Positions 8,829 to 16,903 are shown, numbered from the stretch's first letter. The stretch is 64,000 nt of DNA from Halobacillus_A sp043497005 (GCF_043497005.1 NZ_JBIEKE010000003.1:744001-808000); one strand, 5' to 3'. A program made the numbers and translations. Notes: generated from the sequence alone by a model not told the origin.

Positions 8829-9296
8829 TTAAAAGCGGTCTTTGTAATCTGGATTTACGAATTCTTTCTCTTTTTCAACTATTTTATCTACTTTACGTTT
8901 TGATCCCTCGGCCCAGGTGACGTTCAAATACGCGTTCACAACTTTTTTCGCTACTTCTGTGCCAATAATTTGTGATCCCATAGTAAGAATTTGTGCATTG
9001 TTACTAAGTTGAGCCCGTTCGGCTGAATAGATATCATGAGCAAGTGCTGCACGAATTCCAGGGAATTTATTTGCCGTTATACATACCCCAATACCTGTTC
9101 CACACGTTAAGATTGCTCGATCTGCTTTTCCTTCATATACAGCTTGAGCTACTTCAAAAGCTACATCCGGATAGTCAACTGACTCTGAAGAATAGCAGCC
9201 ATAATCTATCACCTCGTGTTCACTATCTACCAAATACTCCTTGATGGTTTCTTTCAAATCAAAAGCGTTATGATCGCTTCCTACTGCAATTTTCAT
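8829..9296 (-). CDS. rpiB: RpiB-family sugar-phosphate isomerase
   Basis: A 155-aa RpiB/LacAB-family isomerase. SDHNAFDLK (residues 7-15) holds the phosphate-binding Asp and His, and LTCGTGIG (about 63-70) holds the catalytic Cys. The family interconverts ribulose-5-P and ribose-5-P, and related members isomerise erythrulose-4-P to erythrose-4-P (EryI) in tetritol pathways. First gene of the rpiB-glpX-tal-tkt unit and divergent from the DeoR-type regulator. The co-location with dhaKL makes the tetrose reaction a real alternative (inference). Confidence 0.92.
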   Translation of the reverse strand: MKIAVGSDHNAFDLKETIKEYLVDSEHEVIDYGCYSSESVDYPDVAFEVAQAVYEGKADRAILTCGTGIGVCITANKFPGIRAALAHDIYSAERAQLSNNAQILTMGSQIIGTEVAKKVVNAYLNVTWAEGSKRKVDKIVEKEKEFVNPDYKDRF

Positions 9297-9626
9297 TATT
9301 TATTCCCCTTTCAAATTTTTAATACAATAATATAGCGTACTCTTATGTTATTATATGTTTTCGTTTATTTCAATCATTTATTATCGTTATTTTTCGTTTC
9401 GAAAATAAACATCACTTATCAGATATACCTATTCCTGCTTATTGGATACAATTAAATATTTAACATAAGACATGCTTTATAATAGTGGAGGTATATTTAT
9501 TTTCGTTTTCTTTCATGTTATGATGAGTTCAGCGAATTTGCCTGATAGTTTTCACATATTATTTAATTTTTCAATAAATAGGTTTTTATATGGTAAATAA
9601 TACAGAAGTAAAATGGAGGTAAGTAC
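9297..9626. promoter_or_regulatory. Divergent rpiB / deoR-type intergenic region with TTTTCG motifs
   Basis: Holds TTTTCGTTTATTT (9358-9370), a TTTTCG-TTT-CGAAAA palindrome (within 9390-9406) and TTATTTTCGTTTTC (9498-9510). TTTCG-rich direct repeats are typical of operators of DeoR-family sugar regulators. A minus-strand -10 TATAAT (9355-9350) can serve rpiB and a plus-strand TATAAT (9478-9483) can serve the regulator; both have poor -35 boxes. The decamer TAACATAAGA occurs once on each strand near the two -10 boxes. Confidence 0.55.
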
Positions 9627-10400
9627 ATGGGGAAAATTTTCGCTGAGGAAAGAAGGAATTTAATATTAACCCAGTTACAGAAGGAGAAACGGCTAACGGT
9701 GAAAGAGTTAGCTCAATCTTTAAAGGTATCTGAAGCTACCTTACGTTCAGACTTGAATATAATGGAAAAGGATAGGTTGTTAACAAGGACCCATGGGGGA
9801 GCAGTACTAAACGAAAGCATTCCTCCGACCAATAATTTTTCGGACAGAGCGATGCGTAATATTGAATCGAAAAAATCTATTACAAATGAAGCATTAAAAC
9901 TTATAACTTATAAATCCAGTATCTTACTTGATGCAAGTACAACAGCTCTTGAATTGGCTCATCAATTAAAAGCTACTGATATGAGGCTGACAGTTGTGAC
10001 TAATGGATTATCGACTGCACTAGAGTTAAAAGAGAATCCTAACTTAAACGTTATATTAATGGGTGGTATTGCAAGAATGGGATCTATGGCATTAGAAGGC
10101 CCACTTGGAACAGATGTTTTAGATAAAATTAATATTGATATCATGTTTACATCCGCTAGCGGTTTCACTATTGAGGATGGCCTTACAGACTTTAATGTAT
10201 ATGAGGTTGAACTAAAGAAGAAAATGGTAAAAAAAGCAGACAGAGTAATTGCATTACTCGACTATACAAAAATAGGGAAAAGTTCTATATCCAGTTTTGC
10301 AACAGCTGAGGAAGTTGACACAATCATTACTGACACAGGGATACCTGAGGATATGCTAAGAGATCTCTCTTCTCATAAAGTTAAAGTAGTTAGTTGTTAG
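9627..10400 (+). CDS. DeoR-family transcriptional regulator
   Basis: A 257-aa sugar-phosphate-sensing repressor. The N-terminal helix-turn-helix spans about residues 6-58 (LTVKELAQSLKVSEATLRSD, ending RTHGGAV), followed by the DeoR C-terminal sensor domain with DASTTALELA and the VVTNGL segment. The ribosome site GGAGG lies before the ATG. It is divergent from rpiB and most likely controls the 1-9.3 kb block through TTTTCG operators seen in both promoter regions. The effector is probably a phosphorylated intermediate of the pathway (family knowledge). Confidence 0.92.
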   Translation: MGKIFAEERRNLILTQLQKEKRLTVKELAQSLKVSEATLRSDLNIMEKDRLLTRTHGGAVLNESIPPTNNFSDRAMRNIESKKSITNEALKLITYKSSILLDASTTALELAHQLKATDMRLTVVTNGLSTALELKENPNLNVILMGGIARMGSMALEGPLGTDVLDKINIDIMFTSASGFTIEDGLTDFNVYEVELKKKMVKKADRVIALLDYTKIGKSSISSFATAEEVDTIITDTGIPEDMLRDLSSHKVKVVSC

Positions 10401-10507
10401 CGAAGAACCTAAAAGGCTTATGTTGTAACTTCATTATTAACTGCACTCACCTACGACCCTATTTCGTCTTAGATTCCGCAATGTTGATCCTTTTTGAGGT
10501 ACTTATC

Positions 10508-10612
10508 ATGTGCCAAATTCAATATGACACCAAGAAATTAATAAGAATTTCACTGCAGAAATATGAGGAATTACCTGATATTGATCTTCTGATTCAGGAG
10601 GATATGCCTTAA
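10508..10612 (+). CDS. Possible 34-aa peptide, unknown
   Basis: A short frame with a GAGGT ribosome site eight bases before the ATG. Product is acidic at the C-terminus (EELPDIDLLIQEDMP). No family recognised. It could be the remnant of a longer gene, since the flanking DNA is IS-derived. Confidence 0.25.
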   Translation: MCQIQYDTKKLIRISLQKYEELPDIDLLIQEDMP

Positions 10613-10650
10613 AAGCATGCCCGCATGAAAATTAGAGTGACCTAGTAAAA

Positions 10651-10844
10651 TGAGACTGAATAAAACACCCCCAAAGTTGTAAATAATTGTTTTTACAATT
10701 GGAGGTGTTTTTATTTATGGGAAAGAAAACCAGGTATCCAGAAAAAGTGAAACAGGAAGTCATCCGATTAAACTTAGAAGGACACATGACCATTAGGAGT
10801 ACTGTTTTCCTACAGGTTGAGCCAGGCGATATTCTTCACCTTCT
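10651..10844 (+). pseudogene. IS3-family transposase OrfA remnant with left end
   Basis: The left end reads TGAGACTGAATAAAA and is followed by a hairpin (CACCCCCAAAGTTGT with ACAATTGGAGGTG). The ATG at 10717 begins the typical helix-turn-helix of IS150-like OrfA (YPEKVKQEVIRLNLEGHM), but the frame stops resembling the family after about 28 codons. Only this 5' stub remains. Confidence 0.7.
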
Positions 10845-11279
10845 CTAAACCACTTCATCCAGATTTTGATTTGAGACACATTTTTTAATGCCTAATCTTT
10901 CCATGATCTGTTTATTATCGAGAAGGTTATTATACAAGGGCAAATTTTTGTAGATTTTAATGGCCACTTCTTCATTATAGGTATGGACGGTCAAATTACG
11001 ATCATTTACCATCTCCAAAGCCAGTACGGCGTCTTCATCCTTCAACAAGTGGATCTCCCTGCAGCTACGAATGACGCCCTTTGGAGAGCCGGCATCCACC
11101 CCTTCTACATCATACAAATATTGCTTCGCCGCTTGCCAACTAGCCTTTCGAAAGAGAATTCAAAACGTTGAATCGCTGCATCTCGTTCCACATCGTTCGG
11201 TTTTTTAAGGTTAGCTAGCTTTTCAAAGGCAGCCAACGCTTTTATCGCTGCTTCTAATCGTTGGCGTAATCTTTCCATA
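10845..11279 (-). pseudogene. HEPN toxin-like gene (HI0074 family), frameshifted
   Basis: Partner of the nucleotidyltransferase gene just upstream; its ATG at 11279 lies inside the end of that gene. Residues 1-40 (MERLRQRLEAAIKALAAFEK, then FEFSFE) and the rest (QAAKQYLYDVEG onward) are in different frames. One base, probably an A in a short A-run near 11150, is missing. The downstream part carries the HEPN RNase motif R-x4-H (RNLTVH) followed by Y. As it stands only an inactive fragment would be made, unless the shift is a sequencing error. In HEPN/MNT modules the MNT enzyme AMPylates and silences the HEPN ribonuclease. Confidence 0.75.
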
Positions 11280-11574
11280 AAATCCCCTCCTCTTTTACTT
11301 GTTGGACTAGAGCTTCATTGGCATCACGTAAATCCACTACATCTACCCTGTAAGGAATGGTAGACTCTTCGATTTGCTCGATTAATTTATTCCATTTAAA
11401 AGGAGAGATCGGGGAGTCGGTTTCGATAGCAATGTCGATATCCGAACTATGTTTTTCTTCCTGTCTGGCCCAGGAACCAAATAAATAAACACGCGCTTTT
11501 TCACCAAGTTGTTCATTCAAAATTGACTTGAGTTGTTCTAAAATTTGTTCCCTTAATCCTGCAGGAACTCCCAT
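11254..11574 (-). CDS. Minimal nucleotidyltransferase (MNT), antitoxin of HEPN/MNT pair
   Basis: A 106-aa protein with the exact signature GS-x10-DxD (GSWARQEEKHSSDIDIA) of MNT-type nucleotidyltransferases. I start at the ATG at 11572-11574 because GGGAGGG precedes it; a longer frame to 11655 has no ribosome site. It overlaps the HEPN gene by 26 bases, the usual arrangement with MNT first here. It would modify the HEPN partner on tyrosines (known for the type VII MntA/HepT system). With the HEPN gene broken it may be an orphan antitoxin. Confidence 0.85.
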   Translation of the reverse strand: MGVPAGLREQILEQLKSILNEQLGEKARVYLFGSWARQEEKHSSDIDIAIETDSPISPFKWNKLIEQIEESTIPYRVDVVDLRDANEALVQQVKEEGILWKDYAND

Positions 11575-11794
11575 AATATCCCTCCCTCTTTTTTGTCCTA
11601 TTATAGCATATGCACATCTTCTCTTTGATGGATTTTCCTTCTCCACTTTCCTCAATCAGAAATTTGATCGCTACCAATGCCATTATTAACTACACCGTAA
11701 TCCCTGCGATCCTATAAATAGTTCTACAACCAAAGAGAACAACATATGTTAAAGTAGACTTTTTCTTTCTTCTATAAACACCTCCAAATTATTA

Positions 11795-12015
11795 ATCATG
11801 GTGTAAACAAATGTATTCCCCCAAGTCATATTTAATAATACTTTTCTAAGACCCCAACAAATATTGTAGAGTCTTATTTTTAGAGGCATAAGTAATGCCT
11901 CTAAAAAGTTTATGAACTCTTGAGAGGCTTATAGTTTTAGTCAACGATTTTAAAAACCAGTTAAATCGTTCTCTTAAATCCTATGATAAAAGGGCTTTGG
12001 ACACTATCACATCCC
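11795..12015. repeat. groEL-3'-end repeat, copy A (degenerate)
   Basis: Diverged member of the repeat described at 17137-17318. It has the hairpin (11876-11931), AACGATTTTAAAAACCAG, the CCTATGATAAAAGGG hairpin and a decayed core (ATCACATCCCA). Similarity to copy C extends upstream to about 11735 (AAAGTAGACTT, TCATATTTAATAATA). Confidence 0.6.
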
Positions 12016-12119
12016 ACTATAATTTAGTGAAAAGCATGGCGGTATTAACTTGAATTTTTTAGATTGGCTGAAAAGATGCCGACAAATAAAAAAGAAAAAA
12101 ATCCAAATTGAATCGGCTT

Positions 12120-12380
12120 AGCTCGAACAACTTACACAGCATACGAGAGAGGCCCATTCTGGTAATTGATTACGGTAAGAACCGACGACTTTCTCTCGGT
12201 AATCTGCCGCGGCCTGTTCTGGATCAATGTTCGACGCATGCAGATTCGATGCTGGCTCGGTCTTACTAGCAGCACTTTCCTTCCACTATCGGCCAATTGG
12301 ATAGCCGTTGCGCATGCCGTCGAAGTTTTCACCACTCCTCCCTTTCCTGTAAAGAAAAAGGCGGCTTTTCCATTAGTTGG
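12120..12380 (-). pseudogene. arsA: arsA fragment (arsenite efflux ATPase)
   Basis: The minus strand encodes KAAFFFTGKGGVVKTS followed by TACATAIQLADSGRKVLLV, a typical ArsA P-loop start with the glycine of GKGGVGKT replaced by valine. After about 60 residues the frame degenerates and stops. No downstream ATPase domain is present. It probably marks a lost arsenic efflux operon next to the surviving arsR-arsI genes. Confidence 0.7.
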
Positions 12381-12577
12381 ATTGAGTTAAATGATCGGAA
12401 ATACTGTCCAAATTAGAAATCAAAGGATTCCTGTATTTAAGGTAATTGTTTTGGTTTTTCCGCTGGAACTCTGACCAAATAGATAAAAAGCTCTTTTTCG
12501 TAATCAAACCTTCCACAGTCCCCCTCTATAACGTAAAGCTGAATGTCTTTATTCATCAATTATTTTTGATTTAATTG

Positions 12578-12628
12578 TTGACTTTCTGAATTGACTGACA
12601 TATACTTTATATATCAAAATAAATTGAT
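12578..12628 (+). promoter_or_regulatory. arsR promoter and ArsR operator
   Basis: -35 TTGACT (12578-12583), 17-bp spacer, -10 TATACT (12601-12606). The operator-like repeat ATCAAAATAAATTGAT (12613-12628) starts seven bases after the -10. The same ATCAA-N6-TTGAT motif stands before arsI. Confidence 0.7.
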
Positions 12629-12644
12629 TAAAGGAGGGGACGAT

Positions 12645-12965
12645 GTGGATAAAACCATTTCATTTACAGATATATCTTTAAACAATACTTTTAACCTTTA
12701 TGAAAAGAAGTTCAAGGCCTTAGCTGACCAAAAACGGCTTCATATTCTATATGAAATTACGCAACAAGGGGAAGTCTGTGTTTGTGATTTATCTGAGAAA
12801 TTGCATCTTCCACAATCGAAGTTATCATACCACCTGAAACTCTTAATGGACGCCCAGCTTATTGAAAAAGAAACCAGAGGAACTTGGAGCTATTACACAT
12901 TAAACCATTCAGAAATGAACCATATTTTATCTGAGGAACTTTGCTGCCTATTTCGTCGGGAATAA
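12645..12965 (+). CDS. arsR: Arsenic-responsive repressor ArsR
   Basis: Winged-helix ArsR/SmtB repressor of 106 aa. The As(III)/Sb(III) site CVC is visible in EVCVCDLSEKL, followed by the recognition helix QSKLSYHLKLL, and there is an extra CC near the C-terminus. I choose the GTG at 12645, seven bases after AAAGGAGGGG, not the upstream ATG at 12591, which overlaps the promoter. It should repress itself and arsI through the ATCAA-N6-TTGAT operators before each gene. Confidence 0.9.
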   Translation: MDKTISFTDISLNNTFNLYEKKFKALADQKRLHILYEITQQGEVCVCDLSEKLHLPQSKLSYHLKLLMDAQLIEKETRGTWSYYTLNHSEMNHILSEELCCLFRRE

Positions 12966-12980
12966 TTTTTTATTCAATAA

Positions 12981-12996
12981 ATCAAAAAAAATTGAT
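12981..12996 (+). promoter_or_regulatory. Second ArsR operator, before arsI
   Basis: ATCAAAAAAAATTGAT repeats the operator motif found before arsR (12613-12628). It lies between the arsR stop and the arsI ribosome site. Confidence 0.6.
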
Positions 12997-13012
12997 TAAT
13001 GGAGGAATGAAG

Positions 13013-13411
13013 ATGAATGTACATGTAGGGTTAAATGTAGTGGATCTAGAGAAGTCAATTGAGTTTTATAATAATGTCTTTGGTGAAAAACCAGTGAAAA
13101 AGAAAGATGATTATGCTAAATACTTGCTTGAAGAACTTCAACTCAATTTCACCCTCAATGTAGCAAAAGAGGTATCTGGTAATCAGGTGGGCCACTTTGG
13201 AATTCAAGTTGAGAACCAAGAAGATATTGACCGGCATAAGCAACGTCTCGAACAACTCGGCTTCTTCACTCATGAAGAAAAGGATACAAACTGCTGCTAC
13301 GCCCTTCAAGATAAATTCTGGATAACGGATCCAGAAGGCAATGAGTGGGAATTTTTCTATACAAAAGAAGATGTTGAGAAAAATAAAGCTGAGCAGTCTT
13401 GCTGCAACTAA
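13013..13411 (+). CDS. arsI: ArsI-type glyoxalase-fold protein (organoarsenical lyase / CadI-like)
   Basis: A 132-aa vicinal-oxygen-chelate protein. ArsI enzymes cleave the C-As bond of trivalent organoarsenicals using Fe(II) and a cysteine pair. The expected ligands are visible: an N-terminal His (MNVHVGLNV), VGHFGIQ with the second His, and EWEFFYT with Glu. The Cys pair is in DTNCCYALQDKFW, and a further CC lies at the C-terminus. The start is the ATG at 13013, after TGGAGG. It lies in an operon with arsR and a 55-aa Cys-rich peptide. Confidence 0.9.
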   Translation: MNVHVGLNVVDLEKSIEFYNNVFGEKPVKKKDDYAKYLLEELQLNFTLNVAKEVSGNQVGHFGIQVENQEDIDRHKQRLEQLGFFTHEEKDTNCCYALQDKFWITDPEGNEWEFFYTKEDVEKNKAEQSCCN

Positions 13412-13423
13412 GGAGAAGACGAT

Positions 13424-13591
13424 ATGGATAACTTTTATGCTATAGAAAAGCGATTAGAAGAAATAAAGAATAGTTACGATAATATGTATTCCACCCCTAT
13501 CCCTTCTTATAACAGAAAGAAGTGGAACTTTAAAAAGCTACCTTTTTGGAAAACCTTAAGAACTCCGGCTTGCTGTGTACCATGTTGCTAA
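13424..13591 (+). CDS. 55-aa peptide with CC-x3-CC C-terminus, arsenic operon
   Basis: A short gene 12 bases after arsI with a good ribosome site (AAGGAGA) before its ATG. The product is basic, with an acidic N-terminal helix (YAIEKRLEEIKNSYDN), and ends in PACCVPCC, four cysteines within the last seven residues. No family recognised. The position and the cysteine pairs suggest binding of arsenite or a metal, perhaps as a thiol chaperone (inference). It is followed at once by a terminator, so it is the last gene of the unit. Confidence 0.6.
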   Translation: MDNFYAIEKRLEEIKNSYDNMYSTPIPSYNRKKWNFKKLPFWKTLRTPACCVPCC

Positions 13592-13604
13592 CAATAAACC
13601 ACTG

Positions 13605-13637
13605 TAAAAGGAACTTATATTATTTAAGTTCCTTTTT
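13605..13637 (+). terminator. Terminator of arsR-arsI unit
   Basis: Stem AAAAGGAACTT / AAGTTCCTTTT with a 9-base loop and a T-run, 13 bases after the last stop. Confidence 0.8.
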
Positions 13638-13663
13638 AGATTTAATAGCACTGTTATCCTGGT

Positions 13664-13847
13664 TTAACCAATTGTATCTCCCGACTTATATTTAAGAATA
13701 AATGAAAAGCCTCTCAAAAGTTTATAAACTCTTGAGAGGCTTTTAGGTTTTGTGGACGATTTTAAAAACCGGTCAAAATCCAGTGAAATTATTCTCAAAC
13801 CCTATAGTGAAGGGGTTTTGGGCGTTACTACATCATGCCGCCCATTC
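13664..13847. repeat. groEL-3'-end repeat, copy B
   Basis: Full-length copy: upstream ACCAATTGTATCTCCCGACT, hairpin at 13705-13744, CCGGTCAAAATCCAG arm motifs, CCCTATAGTGAAGGGG hairpin, and core ACATCATGCCGCCCATTC at 13830-13847. It is followed by a left-end-like segment with its own arm motifs at 13961-13980. Confidence 0.8.
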
Positions 13848-13985
13848 ACTGAATAAATGAAATACTTAAATATAAAGCCCAGAAAACCCTATCTTATCGG
13901 TGATTAAACCTTTTAAAATTAGAGTGAGGTTAAATAACATATCAATATTTATGAACAATATCCAGTCAAAATCCAGTCAAATTAA
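13848..13985. repeat. Left-end-like segment with CCAGTCA direct repeats (B)
   Basis: About 100 bp after core B, TTTATGAACAATATCCAGTC begins a pair of CCAGTCA direct repeats. The same string at the same distance follows core D (21410-21442). The arms equal those inside the repeat's other end. It looks like the opposite terminus of the element. Confidence 0.55.
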
Positions 13986-14214
13986 AAGAAGTACTTAGAA
14001 GTAATACAGCCTATATCTTCATCGATAAATAGTATAAAATAAAGTTCATTTTGCTAGGACAATCTCTGCTTTTTTAAAATAATTATATATGGGCTCACGG
14101 GGAATGGAATTTTAAGATCGCCAAGTTCTTACGCTCTCTTTTATACCGTCTCTAAAGAAGAAGTTAGTTTTATTAAAAAAGCATATAAATAGTTCAACTA
14201 CATTTATTTATATC

Positions 14215-15684
14215 CTATAACAACGGAGACATAAGGCGGGCGCTTTGTTCCACTAAGCGCTTGGAAAAAGAACGCTGTTTCACATCTTCTATAGTTAACT
14301 CTTTAGACTCTGATAGATCACGTTCGAATTGCACTGTGAGTTTCTTAGCCACGTCTTTACTATAATAAAATTGACATGTCTCGTAATTTAAACGGAAACT
14401 TCTCATATCATAGTTGGCAGCCCCTATTTCAACTATCTCTCCGTCAATGACCATTTGCTTCGCATGCAGCATTCCTTTTTCATATAAGAAAATATTTACG
14501 CCTGCTTCTAATAGTTCTCCATAGTAGGTACGGCTTGCAGTTCCTACTACTATTTGGTCTACACGTTGTGGAACTAATAACCTAACACGTACACCTCGTA
14601 ACGCCGCCGTTTTTATCGCCATAATAATATCCTCATCAGGTATAAAATAAGGAGTAGTGATGTCAATAGTTTTGACTGCTTGGGTTATACAAATGAAATA
14701 AGCTTCTCGGATAACGGGAGTTGGAATACCCGGATTTCCTTCTAAGGTATGCACATAAACTTCTTGTTGAGTTTTTGTAGGCGATTCTGTATCAATCTCC
14801 TTGATGTGAAATTCTGTGCTCATTTCTGTTGTCCACTCTAATGATTTGCCGGAGGAAATTTTGTTCTTTGTACCTCCTGTTTGTGTATCCCTGATTTTGC
14901 TCTTTTCCACTTCAGCGATGTTCCAATGGCTGTCAAAAATCCTCTGTAAATCTGCTGAAGCTTCTCCTGAAATGTGCACATGTGTGTCACGCCAAAATCC
15001 TACGTCAGGCTTCAATCCCGTATACTCATATCCAATGTTGATTCCACCAGTAAATGCTTCCTTTTTGTCTATCGTAATTATCTTGCAGTGATCTCTATAA
15101 TTCCAGTTTGACGTTATCCAAGGAAAGCGCAAAGGAAAAATTGTTCGGCATTCAATGCCAACATTCATCATGCGCTTGATTTCGTTGCGGGGAAACTTCC
15201 TGCTTCCCCAGCCATCTCTTATAAAACGAACTTGCACTCCAGCTTCTGCTCGTTCGATTAATAATTCCGTAATCCTCTTACCAATTTGATCATCACGGTA
15301 AATGTAATATTCAAGATCGATCGTTTTTTGGGCATTTTTTAGAGACTCGAAAATGTGTTTGTAAGTTTCAATCCCGTTTATAAGTACTTGGATTTTAGCA
15401 CTATGCAGCCCATTTACACTTAATTTCTGTAATGCATAAGCAATGCGTGAAGCTGATGGACTAAAGGAATGCAGCTCATAGAGGTTATCACTTGAAAATG
15501 AGAGCCTTTCTTTATGAATACGTTTGGGATTTACTGTACTAATATAGAATACGAATCCAACAATTGGTAAAATAAGATAAATCGCCAACCAGTTTAAAGC
15601 CTTAGCTGGTCTGCGGACTTCGCGGACTGCTATAATTAACATAACTATTGTATTTATAAGGTATAACCAAAGAATCCACTGCAA
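14215..15684 (-). CDS. cls: Cardiolipin synthase (phospholipase D family)
   Basis: A 489-aa membrane enzyme that condenses two phosphatidylglycerols to cardiolipin. It has two N-terminal membrane helices (about residues 1-55) and two HxK(x)4D catalytic motifs: HCKIITID (about 198-205) and HAKQMVID (about 404-411). The length is normal for bacterial Cls. Cardiolipin rises under salt stress in halotolerant Firmicutes. It and the DUF421 gene upstream fill the module between repeat copies B and C. It is likely an accessory copy rather than the core gene (inference). Confidence 0.93.
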   Translation of the reverse strand: MQWILWLYLINTIVMLIIAVREVRRPAKALNWLAIYLILPIVGFVFYISTVNPKRIHKERLSFSSDNLYELHSFSPSASRIAYALQKLSVNGLHSAKIQVLINGIETYKHIFESLKNAQKTIDLEYYIYRDDQIGKRITELLIERAEAGVQVRFIRDGWGSRKFPRNEIKRMMNVGIECRTIFPLRFPWITSNWNYRDHCKIITIDKKEAFTGGINIGYEYTGLKPDVGFWRDTHVHISGEASADLQRIFDSHWNIAEVEKSKIRDTQTGGTKNKISSGKSLEWTTEMSTEFHIKEIDTESPTKTQQEVYVHTLEGNPGIPTPVIREAYFICITQAVKTIDITTPYFIPDEDIIMAIKTAALRGVRVRLLVPQRVDQIVVGTASRTYYGELLEAGVNIFLYEKGMLHAKQMVIDGEIVEIGAANYDMRSFRLNYETCQFYYSKDVAKKLTVQFERDLSESKELTIEDVKQRSFSKRLVEQSARLMSPLL

Positions 15685-15813
15685 TTGGATTCCTCCTCTC
15701 TTTTTTTATAACATTTGCGTGCCTTGACTGTTTTATACATGGAGGAACTGGTAAATTGTCGTTGATTTAGTTAAAAGCTTATCTTAATGATTTAAAATAA
15801 GCAGGAAGAGTTG

Positions 15814-16497
15814 TTATTTAGGACTTATATGAATACCCTCACTTTTTCTCCAATCTGCATAGAAAATCTTAGTTTTATCATTATACCCATTAGCTGTTAG
15901 TTCATTATTTAGCCACTCTTCATCAAATCCACACTCACTTAAATTGTCCCATAAAACTTCACCGTCAATAATTAAGCTGATCGGTAGATCTACAAAGCTT
16001 TCTGGCAGGTTGAGATCTTGCTTGTCTGGTTGTTGATATTTAGATTTTAGCAGTGTGCTTATTTGCCCATTAGGTTCGAGTGTGCCGTACTTGACTTCAC
16101 GTACGGAGAAAACATTATTTTGTCGAAGTAAGCTTAATATTTGATTCATATCTAATTTGTTTTTTTTCGCTATATTTCGGTCAATGATACCATCTCGAAT
16201 GATTATGGCAGGTTTCCCTACCAATATAGAACGTGTCGATTTTATTTTCAAAGTAAGAAATTCTATACCCAACATCAGCAATGTCCACAAACCGACAGCA
16301 TATAAAAAAGACAAAATTCCTATATCGTCTTCATAAATAGTATTTTCTAAAAACCCTCCAAGCAATAGCACAAAAACTAAGTGAAATGGTGTTAGCTGAT
16401 AAATGGCTGTTTTTCCTGTTAAGATGACAATGAAAAAGAGTGTGAAAAAACCAATGATGACTTTCATTGTCAGTAAGTCCATACTAATAGTACCCAA
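15814..16497 (-). CDS. DUF421-family membrane protein (YetF-like)
   Basis: A 227-aa protein with three N-terminal membrane helices (to about residue 80) and a cytoplasmic domain typical of the DUF421/YetF family (KPAIIIRDGIIDRNIAKKNKL, then VFSVREVKYGTLEPNG). Function is not established; members occur in Bacillus spores and stress loci. It is transcribed in the same direction as cls, 129 bases upstream of it. The start at 16497 follows a weak AGGAGG-like stretch. Confidence 0.85.
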   Translation of the reverse strand: MGTISMDLLTMKVIIGFFTLFFIVILTGKTAIYQLTPFHLVFVLLLGGFLENTIYEDDIGILSFLYAVGLWTLLMLGIEFLTLKIKSTRSILVGKPAIIIRDGIIDRNIAKKNKLDMNQILSLLRQNNVFSVREVKYGTLEPNGQISTLLKSKYQQPDKQDLNLPESFVDLPISLIIDGEVLWDNLSECGFDEEWLNNELTANGYNDKTKIFYADWRKSEGIHISPK

Positions 16498-16608
16498 AAT
16501 ATTTACCTCCTGTTTATAAAATTCCTATAATTTTCAACATTTTAGCTAACATAAAAAGAACATCCCTTTTATTATGAACATTTAAGCGCATATCACTAAA
16601 ATTTTGAA

Positions 16609-16713
16609 CATTTCCGTGAAGTTCCAGGCGTCAGTCGGGCTGGATACTATAACTGGTTGAAAGCAGAAGAGACAAGTCAGCTAAAAGCTCGCGAAGATCA
16701 GGCGCTCATGATT
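16609..16713 (+). pseudogene. IS3-family transposase OrfB fragment
   Basis: The frame reads HFREVPGVSRAGYYNWLKAE, the conserved N-terminal segment of IS150-like OrfB, with no start and no DDE domain. It joins directly to an adenine deaminase fragment. Confidence 0.7.
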
Positions 16714-16715
16714 AG

Positions 16716-16903
16716 CATAATAATGTTATTGTGGTACGAATGAGAAGGATATGTTATTTGCAATAAATACGATAAAAGAGATGGGTGGAGGTTTAGTAAT
16801 TGTCGAAAATAAAAAAGTAATAGCTTCCTTAGCCTTACCTATTGCAGGTTTACTATCTGATGGACCAGCAGAAAAGGTATACAGTAAATTAATAAAATTA
16901 TAG
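16716..16903 (+). pseudogene. Adenine deaminase C-terminal fragment
   Basis: The frame reads GTNEKDMLFAINTIKEMGGG, then LALPIAGLLSDGPAEKVYSK and a stop. This is the conserved C-terminal part of AdeC-type adenine deaminases. The preceding HNNVIVV is in another frame because one G is missing near 16732. The rest of the gene is absent. Confidence 0.7.

Noticed and set aside
12437..12556. 39-codon minus-strand frame between arsA remnant and arsR
   Set aside because: No ribosome site and no recognisable family. Kept only as a note; it may be part of the lost ars operon.
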